Shown one piece after another: positions 23,497-35,172 of a stretch of 64,000 nt of DNA. The notes beneath the pieces are model-generated. The model did no database searches, had not been told where the DNA came from, and was given only the letters and a program-made list of their open reading frames with translations. Numbering within the stretch: the stretch's first letter is position 1; each line of letters starts with the position of its first letter. The DNA is from Adineta vaga (taxonomy: Eukaryota; Rotifera), in assembly GCA_021613535.1 (NCBI GenBank), contig CP075495.1, positions 12,462,001 through 12,526,000 of the forward strand. The letters run 5' to 3'. A program made the translations under genes and the position numbers.

Positions 23497-25168
23497 ACCG
23501 AAAAAGATAGTTCATCAATTACGTTGCTGATAGCAATAGATATGCAATTCCTCTTTGAGTTCGCTCATTTTTTTTAGTTGAAGGTGATTGATTCATATAT
23601 TTCGTATCTATAAGTTAGAATAATAAAAGTATTTCGTACTTTTTTGATAAAAAAATAGATTAAATTAAGTTAATTGTATGAAGAAAGTAAGTAAACACAT
23701 AGAGTATTGCTCACGTTGTCAATTTATTCCAATGAATTTATCGGTCAATAGTCACAATGTTCGAATGATGTCGCATGTGTATTATTCGTGGAAAGCTTTC
23801 TGAAATGCTCAGATTAGAACTATTGTAAACTAAACCTAATGTTCTTTTTTTATATAACGATTTAGCAAGAATGACATCATTTACAAGAGACTGAAAAGCT
23901 GAATCAGATATCATTATCTTGATTCCAATTTTCAGCAAAATGTTAGAAATATACTTTCAAGAAAAATTGTTCTGATCTTTCGTTTTCTGTTGTCTTCTAC
24001 TACTCTTCAACATGTTTTCCTTGCTACTCATCCTATCATGCTCATTTGAACAAGTGTTCGATTTTTGAGAGGCTAGACTTTTGCTTCGGAATCATTAGCC
24101 AAATCAAACAAATAAAAATATTTTTATTTAAGATCGGGAATAATCAGATCATCATTGCTACGTAATTAACACTCACGAATATTTAACAGGTAATGACATG
24201 TTCACCCTCTTTTAATCTGAAATAATATGAGTCAATATTTTTGTTTGATACAATAATTTTAGGATTGAGTAATTCAAACTATCGTATTCATCTAATTATC
24301 GAAACTATCGAAAATAAACGATATTATCCCCTCTATTGAAAGAAGGGTCATATGAAAAAAAAATAGTAGTTTGTATATGTGTTTGTCGATGAGAGCTAAT
24401 TAGGAATTAACATCATTTAGATAGCGTCAAATAATTCTAATATTCTAGAAACGTCTATCAAAAGTAGTCAAGGGTTGGAATTTCGAATCCGTAATCAGTT
24501 TTCACGATAATAATTAATTTTACTATTGTGTGTAAAACGTTTGATTGAAGATAATTGGAAAGAGAATGCGTATCAGAAGTTGATTTTACCAAGTGAATGA
24601 TAACAAAGAACATCAATTACTTTTTTTAAAAGTTTACGAAGGTTATTATTTATAGCGAATCGAAAGCCGAGATTAGTATTGCATTAATATTAATTAGTAA
24701 CCAATGATAAATTCATAAATAATAATTTCTTTTAACACGTGAGTGAAAGGCAATTGAAGATGTTTGACAAAAAATGTCTCTATCTAGTGGTGTATTTATT
24801 ATGGACCTCGACTATGCAATGTGAGAGAAAACACACTAAAAGTATTGATTTAACAGCTTTTAATGAAGGCTTTCTAAACGAAAATCTAACAGCTTAAGAT
24901 GAGCGGAAGATTTATTATGATTATGAAGGTATATGTGTAGTTTGACAGTGTGTTTATAAAAATCTCGCGTTGTCGTCAAATTTGCTATTTTCTTTCGTGT
25001 TCCTATAACTACGAGTGAACCAGTACGTTTATATACACAGATATACATGTATATGTTTTCCTTTGCTTTGAAGTTGATAATATTGATTCTTTCTCGTCGT
25101 TCGTTTCTTATATCTGGTCGATTTTATTTTCAGAATCTTTCTTTCTCTACTTTAACTTAATTCCGATA

Positions 25169-25777
25169 TTGGACGAAGGTATTCAAAAATGTCAAATTAT
25201 TGTATTTGTACACTTCCAAGTGAAAATTGCATTGGATGCAATACAAGTTTGTATAGAGGAGATAGCAGTCAACGACGATCAAAAAAAAAGAAGCAAAATC
25301 AAATTTAATATGAAAAAATATATAAAAACAGCAATTGTGAAATATAAGAATGATCTTGTTCGTTCATCAAATGAAGATATTCAACGTGGTTTTTTGGAAG
25401 AGAATTCGGATCAGTTGATTCACATCTTGATATTTTCTCAAAACAAAACGGAAGTAAAGGTTATGCATATTCACTTTCATATAAGTTCTATAGCAGATGT
25501 CAAATTTTTTCTCTTCTATATCAGTTATCACACTTCTTTTTTCTATCTTGACTTTCCAGATTGTCATAGAGATTATGTTGAACAATTTCTTGTCGATCTT
25601 CATTTTCATTTTACTTGTTTGTTGACACTTGCAATCAACTATTTATCACTTGTGTCGGTTACCGACTATTTCAACAATGATTCAATTCGTCTCAAATACA
25701 GTAAACTGAAACATCTTCGTATAACTGAACAATTTCTTCGTTCAAAACATTTTCATAAAAATTTTTCATCATTGTGA
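25169..25777 (+). other. Possible ORF without recognised function
   Basis: An open frame of about 200 codons without an ATG at its 5' end. A different frame from 25190 begins MSNYCICTLPSENCIGCNTS and ends in a Lys/Ser/Arg-rich stretch before a stop at about 25310. Neither frame has a recognisable domain. A pyrimidine-AG at 25558-25559 (CTTTCCAG) could be an acceptor. It could be a decayed gene or chance; it is listed because the length is unusual for this gene-poor interval. Confidence 0.2.
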
Positions 25778-25892
25778 ATGCTATTTTTGATGAAATTTCT
25801 TCCAATAAAAACGAATCGAACGAAAACACTTTCATTTCTATTGATATATCGTTAGGATAAGTGAGACTCTTCGAAAAGGAGAGTTTAGACAA

Positions 25893-26514
25893 ATATCAAT
25901 AGTAATAAATAACCTTTCGCGATGTCTTTCTGTTCGATTGAATTCAATTTTAATTAATAGTTGGGTAACAGTTTTCATCGATCGTAAAGCTTTAGTTACT
26001 CAGGTCAATCAATCCAATGTTGGATCCTACTGGATCCACTGCTGAATTTTATCGGAATCAGATAGAACCAGAGGTGTACCGAGGGGGAAGCACATGGGAC
26101 TTAGCGCCCTCCTGCCCCTGACACCTCGGTACGCCACTAGCTGTTACCATCATTCTGTAGAATTACAAACAAAATCCAAAAGGTCAACTGTACTCTTTCA
26201 CGTTGATTCAATATTATTTTCAATGAATTCACCCACAATAAGCTTAACTCATCTGTATTTTTCTAAGATAGATGAATACACAACGTGTTTCGATCGAATA
26301 GACTATTGTTGATTGTTTAATTGTTAAAAAGAATGTTAATACATCTGTGAGAATGTGTTACCAGTGTTATTTAAAACAACTAGGAAACAGTTTAACAAAC
26401 ATAGGAAAGATAAACAATTGACAATAAAATATCATGATATTGAAAACAACAAGTTGTAGGATAGATGAATATTGATGATTAGGATATTATTCTAAAATCA
26501 TTTATTTAATCATT
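25893..26514. other. Gene-free region with repeat copies
   Basis: It holds a single arm of the palindrome family (26001-26028) and the short inverted-repeat element at 26069-26140. No gene seen. Confidence 0.4.
26069..26140. mobile_element. Short non-autonomous inverted-repeat element, copy 2
   Basis: About 72 bp. The left end is CAGAGGTGTACCGAGGGG. The right end, reverse-complemented, is CTAGTGGCGTACCGAGG. It shares GTACCGA ends and the CTCCTGCCC-TGACAC core with the longer copy at 20590-20759, so the two belong to one family. No coding capacity. Confidence 0.6.
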
Positions 26515-28112
26515 TCATTTTGGTTTCGATCTTTTCTTCGTCTTCTTCTTCTTCTGCTTGTGTGCTTTGCTCTTCGATTCTGAATGAAGATACATACGTT
26601 TTATTAAGTAAAAGATTTAGAAATTATCACGTCTCACTTGGTCTTTTACTACTAAGTTTCCTTCTTGACGAAGATCTTGATGAACCTTTCTACAATGAAT
26701 CTTGTAAAGTGATGGACAGTACTTTTTTTAAATAGTATTTACTTTTTTCGATGAATGTGAACTCGGTTTTCTACTTGATTTACCATGTCTTTTTGAGTTA
26801 CTGCTTGATCTGCTACGGCTTTTTGTTTTACTACTTGGTTTTCTTGATTTTTTTGACCTGCGTCTTGATGTTCGCCCTCGTTTTGAAGAAGAACTTTTCG
26901 TTTTATTCGATTTATCTGGAAGAAAATTTTATACATGAATCTTTAAAGTCGATATGAGATTTTACTTGATTTTGATGTTTTATCTTCACCAATCATTCTT
27001 AAACAAACGATTTTCAACTAATCATTTATCCATCAAATATTAACTTACACTTGTGAATTCTTTTTTGGTGATTTAATACCATCGTTTAGTTTATAAGTAC
27101 TGTTAACAGGTGATACTAATGTTGATGCTTGTCTATTTTCATCGGATGATGAGTCATGATTGAGCGTTGATGATACACTACTTAAATCCGATGAATGTTG
27201 ATCAGCTCTATGTAAAACATGATTGATGGTGTATAAGATTTTCATTGACAATAATCGATTTACTTTTGATTTATCTTTGGTAATGCACTTTGAATCTGTT
27301 TTTGTGTATTCTGTTTGGAATATCCAGAACAAAGACAATCCAATGCTTTTGCTTCAAGAATTTTCACAATCAATGAATTATATGCAGGATCATTTATATC
27401 TTTTGATTGGATTAAATTTGAAACATTTGGATTGTTTTGATTAATTAAATCTTGAACACTATGTTTTAAATCATTGTCTTCATAACTTCTATTCGAATCT
27501 ATATGATAAGATGATACTGAAGGTGATGGTGATGTAGAAACAAATGAATCACTAAAAATAAGATCATCATTACTGATTTGAATATACCTATCATGATATA
27601 TGAGCATTAAACCTGTAAATTGAACTTTGACGTTGAGAAGTATCATCATTTCGATCATTGTAAATATGATTGGTATTGTTATCTTGTCGATTTTTTCTCC
27701 AACGTCGACAACAAGACGGAAAAAATTGATCTAACCAACTAGTATTCTTCTTATCTACAATGATTGAATATATTATTTGAAAAAACATCTCTTCACAATT
27801 CCTTATGGACAAACTCTTCGATCCATTTGTGTTATTTATCATTGTTCGAAATGGTTTTGTAAATTTTCTTTGCGATTGAGATTTCAAATCGTTAGATTCA
27901 TGATTATTCAACAGATTTTCAATTCCAAAACGCAATCTATAAAGTTCTTCTTCACATGCATCTCGTTCATATTCTAATTGCGTTTCTATAGAATTGTAAT
28001 TAATATGTTTAACAAATTGATTATAACCATCATATTTCGATGGTTTTTCTATTCTATTGAACTGTTTCAATTTATGATTTGTTGTGAGTTCATTTGGAGA
28101 AATAGTCTTCAT
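26515..28112 (-). CDS. Serine/lysine/arginine-rich (SR-like) protein
   Basis: Seven exons (27613-28112, 27264-27551, 27049-27207, 26966-26997, 26743-26915, 26638-26689, 26515-26579) keep phase and give 422 residues. The N-terminal 60 residues contain a conserved-looking helical block (YDGYNQFVKHINYNS, ETQLEYERDACEEELYRLR). The middle is Ser/Asn/Asp-rich. The last 110 residues are an RS/KS-rich tail (RGRTSRRRSKKSRKPSSK, GSSRSSSRRKLSSKRP, KKKKTKKRSKPK) like those of splicing-associated nuclear proteins. I do not recognise the family from the N-terminal block. The start ATG at 28110-28112 is preceded by CTTGTCAG ending three bases upstream. One exon is just 32 nt. The tail suggests a nuclear, RNA-linked role, but this is inference. 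Confidence 0.65.
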
Positions 28113-29381
28113 GACTGACAAGAAAAGTAAATTTAAACGACAACATGAATCAGGAGGAATAGTCGCTGAAATTGCGCGTCTTCATCTCCTCCTTTCACCC
28201 AAAGATCCGAGAAAACGCATGAAAAAAAAAGAGAGAATAGTTTCTTATACATGGCGCTTTTGTTTTGAATTTCTTTTTGTTATTTTCTTCATTTTTATTA
28301 CATTAACGACTTCTGTCTTCTTTTTCCATCTATTTCTGAACAATCATCTGTTAAATTATTAGGAAGAGATTTAGTCATAATAATAACTATATTTCTAACG
28401 ACGATCGGTGACATTTTACTGAAGAAAATCTTCGGCAAAAATGTCACTGAAACCATTAGAAAGATTGAGAATGTCAACAATCAACGTATTTAATTCGAAA
28501 ATGACTCAATCGATTACTAATATTAAAACGTCTCTTCTACAACATGTTCATAACAGATAGTTAGTAGAACAATTTTTTTCTACCTACATTCTTTTTATTG
28601 ATTTAATGTTCAATTGTTTGAGGTGCTGGAACTAATTTGAGTTCTTTTTCATGCGCTGAAGAAATCACGATCGTTTAGGTATACAATTATAGGTAGACAA
28701 AAGTATACTGTCTAGTGTCCTGAAAGTATCTCAATCATATTTTCGAGACAAGAATCCTGATTTTATTGAACTTGTCAATGTCTTTTGCAGTGACATGATT
28801 TAATTGTTAAGATTTCTCTACTCACAATTGTATTCTAGAATTCATTATCAAAATATTTCTATATCTCTTATGTTAAATGAATAGTTTCAGAACATTGTTT
28901 TACAATTTTACTGATTTTTATTGCATGTCATACTTTTATTTTATCATATTTATCAAAATACAAATATGATTGAGAAAAAGGATTACCTCTTTCAACTATT
29001 TTTGATAGTTTATGTATATGTTATCGTGAATATTTCTACAACTCGAAGAATAACTTCAGAATAATATTTTTCACGTACGTGTTAAATATTTAGAAAAGTC
29101 ATCGACATATACTATGTCTTTAATGAAACAAAAGACACAAAGACAAACAAAGATGTTGTTGTCATTGTTACAGTTGTCTTCATTCTACTTTTTTTTCCTT
29201 CCTGTTTTCTTGATTCTTTCTATTTAATTGTCTTCGCATTCTTTTCTTCGATTTTTCTAGAAAGATAAATTTTCATTTTAAAAAAGAAGGAAATAAAAAG
29301 TTATTGTCGTGTGTTCATCAAAGCTGAATTTATTGTCAAATAAAGAACAGAAGAGAAACGTTGGCGTGAAATTAAAAGAAA
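28113..29381. other. Divergent intergenic region
   Basis: Between the minus-strand SR-like gene and the plus-strand Lys/Pro-rich gene. The plus-strand ORF at 28084-28362 mirrors the SR-like gene's 5' end and has no independent support. Otherwise AT-rich with nothing recognisable. Confidence 0.4.
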
Positions 29382-30970
29382 ATGGCAGCAAAGACGGATC
29401 CTTCTTCGACAACTAATTTAGCGTCAGTTTTATTAATTAAAAGAAAAATGGCTGCAAAAGATAATGGAAACACTGGTGCAACACAAAATTCCGTACAACC
29501 TACTTCGAATTTCATAGGTGCACATTCAAATGAAAAAATAAACTATCGTCAAGACGCAATCGTGGCAAATACAACTACAGCAGCACATGTCCCTCCAACT
29601 GAACAACCAAAGCAAACTCGAAAAACAAAACAATTGGAAGTTTCACAGTTGGATAAAAAACTCGAAGAAATTAATCGCAAACAAGAAGCAAAAACAAATG
29701 AAACACTAGATACATGGAAAAATTTCGATAATGTTAATTATGGTTTGGGATCTCAAGGAGAAAAACGAAATGACACTCCTATTCAATCTAAACCAGTAAA
29801 ACAGGTAAGATAATCTTGATTATTTAATTGAAATAATTTTTGAACTTACAATAGCGTTCAACTACGCCTGAACCTGAAAAGCAAACTTCTTCATCTAACA
29901 AAAATCCGGAGGAGCCTACCACTAAACCCGTAAAACAACAACCTACTGAGAAAAGTCGACCATCAACACCGAAAAAAACTGTAACTAAACGTGCTGATAC
30001 TCCAGAAAAAGATCAACCAAGAGCTAAATCACCACTGAAGGATGAAAAACCTCGCAAGGAAAGTCCTGTTGAACAGAAAAAAACCGAAAAGCAATCATCT
30101 CCTCCGCCGCAAAAGAAACCTGTAGACAAGAAACCAACATCACCATCCCCTCAGAAAAAATCGACTTCACCACTTCCACGAGAGAAAACTGTGGAAAAAC
30201 AGTCAAGTCCTCCTACTCCTACTCCACGCCGTAAAAGTACTACAAAACGGCCAACAACACCACTATCGCAACAAAAATCTATTGAAACAAAAGCATCTTC
30301 TCCTCCACCTCGAAAACGAACTGCCGAAAAGCAACCCAGTCCTCCTCCTTCTCAACGAAAAGTTCTTGAAAAACAACCGTCTACTCATCTACCTCCTTCT
30401 GCAGAGAAAATCACAGATAGAAAATTATCACAGTCTCCTCAACAACAATCAATCGAAAGACAACCACCTTCACCACCACCACGACGTTCAAAACTTACTT
30501 CTGCCTCTTCATTGAAGAGAACTCGAAGTATTGATCAAGTACAACGAAAATCTGAACCAGCCACCACACGACCAACTCCAACAACTGAAGATGTAATTTT
30601 GTTTCCTACAATAATGTCGAATCCTCAAATACTTCCGACAAATGTTCAACCCGTAAGTATCCAATCATTAAATTATCCTTTCAACATGTCTATCAACTCT
30701 ATCTCATATTACTTCACATTGAATAGATATTGTATTCGTGTTGTTTGAATGATATCTGATATTTTTATGCTTTTATTATGTTATATTCTATTTGCTAAGT
30801 CCATGTTTTTGTATGAACATCTTTTTTTCTTCTTTTAGTTCGAACCAACATACACTACTCCAAACTTCAGACTTTTTCCAAATATAAAATCAAAAGAAAT
30901 AACAGTTACTCGAAATGCTTGCAAAAGTATTCAACGTAGTATGGATCGATATCGTTTTCATGTCTGGTAA
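29382..30970 (+). CDS. Lysine/proline/serine-rich disordered protein
   Basis: Three exons (29382-29804, 29855-30652, 30839-30970) join in phase to 450 residues. It is almost entirely low-complexity. Exon 2 carries about a dozen degenerate repeats of the type E/T-K-x-SPPPP-x-K/R (for example KQSSPPPQKK, KASSPPPRKR, RQPPSPPPRRS). The N-terminus has a Lys/Gln/Glu helix (VSQLDKKLEEINRKQ), and the 44-residue last exon looks structured and conserved (PTYTTPNFRLFPN, then a basic Arg/Ser stretch ending in Trp). Such composition occurs in microtubule-associated and nuclear scaffold proteins. I do not recognise the family and assign no function. The GT-AG joins and codon phase support a real gene. Confidence 0.6.
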
Positions 30971-31332
30971 CTTCAATTGAACAAGAATAATGCTGTTTAT
31001 TTTTTAACAATCAAAGAAAACTCATACTCATATAACAGTGCTTTTTTTTAAAAATGTAACTTCATAAAGGTCTAAAGATGGGTTTTTTTTCTTCTATACA
31101 TACACAAATGGAAGTTTCACAAGACAGTTGTTACAAAAATGTAGTCGATTTGTACAGAGGGGAAAAGAAGAACTGTGATTGAATGATTAAGCTTGTGTTT
31201 GTTATTCCGCGTGTTATTTTAGAATTCTAAATGCTGTAGGAAAACAAAGAAAAGAAGAAGGATGTTCTAATAGAAAAATAATAGAGAAGAGAAGAAAAAA
31301 AATGTCACAATTTGCAATGTTGTTGAAATTTT
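30971..31332. other. Convergent intergenic region
   Basis: 3' flanks of the Lys/Pro-rich gene and of LAMP. AT-rich; nothing recognisable. Confidence 0.4.
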
Positions 31333-32387
31333 TTAAACACTTTGATATCCATTACGATTGCGTCGGCGACCAATGAGATAGGCAACAAGAACAACGACAA
31401 CTAACACTGCAAGACAAGCACCGACAATAATTGGAATTAGATTTGAATTTTTATCAGCATCAGCCGAACAGACTTTTTCTAACATGAAGAAAAACAACAT
31501 TAAATTAATTTTCAAAAAATAAAACAAACAAAAGCATCTGCTTTTCTTTTCACACATACCAACACCATAATCACTGAATTCTTTTGAATCATCAGCAAAT
31601 GCTTGAACACGTAAATTTTCTAATTCAATTGATGTTACTGTTACATTGTTAGTTGTATTAAAACCTGTGACAGTTGTTTTCGTATCGCATCGATAGGAAT
31701 TTCCACGGTCAGCTTCGAATAATGATACATTCGATGAAAAATGATGAACACCTGTAACGAAAAACCATGGATGGCTAGTAAAAATCTATAAGATTCCATT
31801 TTCAATCTACCTTCAAGGGACGGTGCATATTCGGTAATATATGTTTGTTTATCATTGAATGTAATGTAACCATAGATTTTCTTTAATGATGTCATATTTT
31901 TCGCATCAACTGAAAAACTTAATAAAATTTCTGTAAAACTGTTCAACATAGAAATTGTTAATTCATGAACATTGGTTGGTACTGAACATGAAACACGATA
32001 TGATTCATATGTATTATTATTCAATGGAATTTTAGCCGAAGCTTTAGCCTAAAAAGAAGAAACAAACGATATTCTCTACTATAAAAACTAATGAATACTC
32101 TCACGCCATTAGCTTTTGTATAGTCAACATTGAGTACAAGATCAAATTGACCAGCAAAGCATAGGTTTTTACTATCTTGAGGCCATGTGTAATTTTTTGG
32201 TGGGGTCAGTGACTAGAATCAAGTACAATTGAATTTAAAAAGAAATCGGTTCATTTTTCAACTCTTACATAAGTTGAGGAGATAAGACACCCAAAGGCTA
32301 GAAAAGAAAACACAGACCAATAAAATTGTTTATTTTATTAATGATCTTACCGGATAAAAAGAAGATCAAAAGTATTTTAGAACTCAT
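31333..32387 (-). CDS. LAMP-family lysosomal membrane glycoprotein (single luminal domain)
   Basis: Six exons (32351-32387, 32269-32297, 32105-32212, 31811-32048, 31560-31751, 31333-31478) join in phase to 249 residues. It has a signal peptide (residues 1-20) and one LAMP luminal domain, with the cysteine in NLCFAGQF and YRCDT...VQAF typical of the membrane-proximal LAMP domain. A single transmembrane helix follows ([24 protein letters not shown]). The tail is [11 protein letters not shown], whose GYQ-x-hydrophobic ending is the lysosomal sorting signal of LAMP1/LAMP2. Several N-x-S/T sites fit heavy glycosylation. It has one luminal domain rather than two, like CD68/LAMP5-sized members. It should be a limiting-membrane protein of lysosomes. 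Confidence 0.85.
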
Positions 32388-33371
32388 ATTGAAGAGTTTG
32401 TTATTATCGTAAATGAATATGTATTTATCTAAAAGATTTAACAGACAACTACTTTTTTTTGTATTCGAGTGAAGTAAGAGCGAAAAGTTTATCTATGTTT
32501 CAATGTTTATTTAGATCTGATGATAACGAGAAAAAAACGAGAGAACGAAATGATGAAAAAGAGAAAGTGGTACTTCATCACTATCGTGTATTCTTATTAC
32601 TTTGTCCAGCATAGATTGAATAAGACTATACGCATTCGTTTTCTTTTTACTATACTAATTTCGATGGTGTTCTTTCTTTTTCTCTTCTTTTCTTCTTCTT
32701 CTTTTTCTTCTTCTATGATATTTCGAACGAGAATGAAGAGAACGTGTCCCATATGATAAGTTTGATTTTTTAGAAGAAATGATGAATAAAAGTTAATCGT
32801 TGTTTCTAATAAAAACGAAAGAAAGAGCAATATAAAAGATAAATATACAGATGGATGACAAAGCGAATCTGAAGATGATATAAAGAAGAGAAAGAGAGAA
32901 AATCTTGTAGAAGAAATAGGTTGAAGGTAAATGATGAAATGAGGTATTGTGTCAAAAAGAAAACATCACTTCATATATGAGAATAATGAGTCTAATGAAA
33001 ATATATTTTTCACCTTCAGTCAATGGCAAAACTAGAACACAATCAATTCGTCATCAAAACGGACGTAGCAAGGACATGATGAATCACTGAAAAACTAGAT
33101 TAAAATAAAATAGGAATTTTCGTCGTTCTATTTGACAAATCTCGAAATAAATTCACGTTATTATCATCAACTATTCGAATTTTGTTCTCCGGTTTTATTA
33201 TTACATTCAAAAAATTTTGTTAAATATTTGCAGACTGAAATGATGACTTGTAAGATGAAAGATTATCTAATAATTAGTTTTGCGCCATTTTTCTTAATGA
33301 AAACTTACTGTGATGTCAAAAAAAGAATGAATGAATACATTTAAGTTTAATAGCACTATGGCGCAGTGCAC
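32388..33371. other. AT-rich intergenic region
   Basis: Upstream of LAMP. Short ORFs only, with purine-rich and pyrimidine-rich runs at 32670-32720 and 32870-32910. A small perfect palindrome GCGCAGTGCACTGCGC lies at 33361-33376, just at the border of the direct repeat that follows. Confidence 0.4.
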
Positions 33372-33602
33372 TGCGCATTTGACGATCGCGATGAGTCATT
33401 CAATATTCGCCAATCGTAATATTTCCTTATTTTTTATCTTTTATAATCGACAGTTAGTGACGATTCATCTTTTTTTAAATCATAATTTTTAATCAATATT
33501 ATCATTTTAACAGCTGAATTTTACAACATTATTTATAAATCTAACTATCAGCGAGATTGATTTTGATTTTCTTTTCTTGCATCTATCGAAATATGATGAT
33601 GA
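33372..33602 (+). repeat. Direct repeat of about 230 bp, left copy
   Basis: This copy begins TGCGCATTTGACGATCGCG and runs into the 3' coding end of the septin relic. It matches 37320-37551 in the same orientation with roughly 15 differences by eye. The two copies bracket the block of broken genes between them. Confidence 0.85.
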
Positions 33603-34783
33603 TTATTACGTCTTACATCGCGTAAATCATTCAGATTTGTTCTAATTATCATCGATCGTAAGGCAATAAAATCACTATGAACTTCATCTTCAACTAAATA
33701 TCGAAAAAAAAAGAAGTGAAAAAGAGAAAGAAGGAAAATCTTTACCATTAACAGTTCCCCAAGCATATTGTCGAACTCTTGAACGTTTAGTTTCACGTTC
33801 TAAAACAAAATTACTTCCAACAACAGTAAACGGAACTTTATCTTTATAAATTTTGTTGATTATATTTTCATTATTATGATCGGGAAATTCATAAAGTTTT
33901 AATTTTTTCATTTGTTATATCTTGCATAATGGATCTTTTAATGCAACGTAATTCATCTGATGTTAATGTATCAGCTTTTGCATTAACAGAAATAATATTA
34001 ACACGATCATCAAAACGTTTCATAAATTCAATATCGAATGATTGAAGACTAGAAGAAAATGAATTTTATTTTTATTGTTTCATTTGAAAAATAAAACGAT
34101 CAATTCATCTATGAACAGATGGTGTTATAAAATAAAGACAAGCATGAATTCGATTATCAATTCGATGTGCTTTTCGTACAACAGGTGATTCAGCATTGAG
34201 ATATTCTTCATACTTTGAATAAATATAATCAATAATTGGTTACCAACTAAAAATAAAATAAAAGAGTTTGAAATTCGAACCATTTTGAATTATCAACTGA
34301 ATCTCCAAAACCAGGTGATGGAACATCTTGTCCATAAACTTCGGTTTGAAATAAAGTATTGATAAATGTTGATTTTCCTAAACCAGATTGATCAACAACC
34401 ATTAGATTAAATTCAAAGCCTTTTTTTACTGCTCGTCGATGAACTTGATCAGGTACTGAAATAAAACCAACATTCGAACTGATTTCTCTTATACGTGGCG
34501 CTATTTGTTGTTAATCTTTATTTAAAGAATTTAGTTCAGATTCTCGAGGTGTTGAAAATAATTTGGATATTGTTGATGATGATGATGATGATAAGCTTTG
34601 AAGTAGAGGAAATTGATGGAGATCATCAACCGTTATTCGATGTGGAGAACTTTTTCGAGTTGTGAATGATGTTAAGCCCGGCGGATGAAGAAGTGCAGGA
34701 GGAGGACTATCCACGGCCGAATTTTCACTTTTTGATCCAATAGAATTTAATGTTGAACGAAGATACGGATCATTGCGACACTA
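33548..34783 (-). pseudogene. Septin pseudogene with introns retained
   Basis: Septins are filament-forming GTPases. Recognisable in order are a Pro/Ser-rich N-terminus, then VKKGFEFNLMVVDQSGLGKST, then [66 protein letters not shown] and SDFIALRSMIIRT. Damage is clear. The first P-loop glycine is Asp (DQSGLGKS). About 30 residues between the P-loop and PGFGD, including switch I, are missing. A stop interrupts near 34517, and TGGTAACCA has TAA where the family has CAA (near 34240). A donor looks lost after SVH (near 34110), and the frame slips near 33905. The remaining introns keep GT-AG, so it is a decayed genomic copy, not a retrocopy. Confidence 0.8.
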
Positions 34784-35172
34784 AAATCAAATAAAGAAAT
34801 TCTACACTTTTGATCGCGAATTGAATCTGAAATGAATGGAAATTGTTTCGTTTTTATTGAAGCAAATATCAGACATGTTAAATATTTATTTAATTCATTA
34901 AAATGACTGAAACTTTCCATCTAAAGATCAAATAAAGTCAACTTACTTTTAATAGTAGAATGTATAACTGTTTGGTATGAAATCCTATTCGTTCTTTAGT
35001 TTAATCAAGTAGACTTTGTTTTCGTTAATGAAAAGATATAGATTTTTTGAAACGTTAAACATTCATTTGAGTTTTTATAAAATTTGGACGTATAAGAAAA
35101 GTTTTTATTCGTTAAACTTCGAATTTTTTTCCTGAGAATAAAAATAAAACATAGTGTGAAAAAGGCATAAAT
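34784..35172. other. Spacer between the septin relic and the eRF3-like gene
   Basis: AT-rich; no ORF or repeat seen. Confidence 0.35.

Larger units (their letters stand above)
22973..25168. other. Gene-free region with element remnants
   Basis: No supported gene. It contains a GC-rich block at 23040-23215, a 54-bp palindrome at 23361-23414, a hAT-like terminus at 23415 with an ACCGA array, and otherwise AT-rich DNA. The small ORFs at 23738-23938 and 24860-25048 show no coding character. Confidence 0.4.

Noticed and set aside
24478-24505. TTTCGAATCC, resembling a tRNA T-loop/B-box
   Set aside because: The flanking bases do not form a T-stem and no acceptor or anticodon arm is present.
28084-28362. 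Plus-strand 92-codon ORF with a hydrophobic end
   Set aside because: It overlaps the start of the minus-strand SR-like gene and has no splice or domain support.
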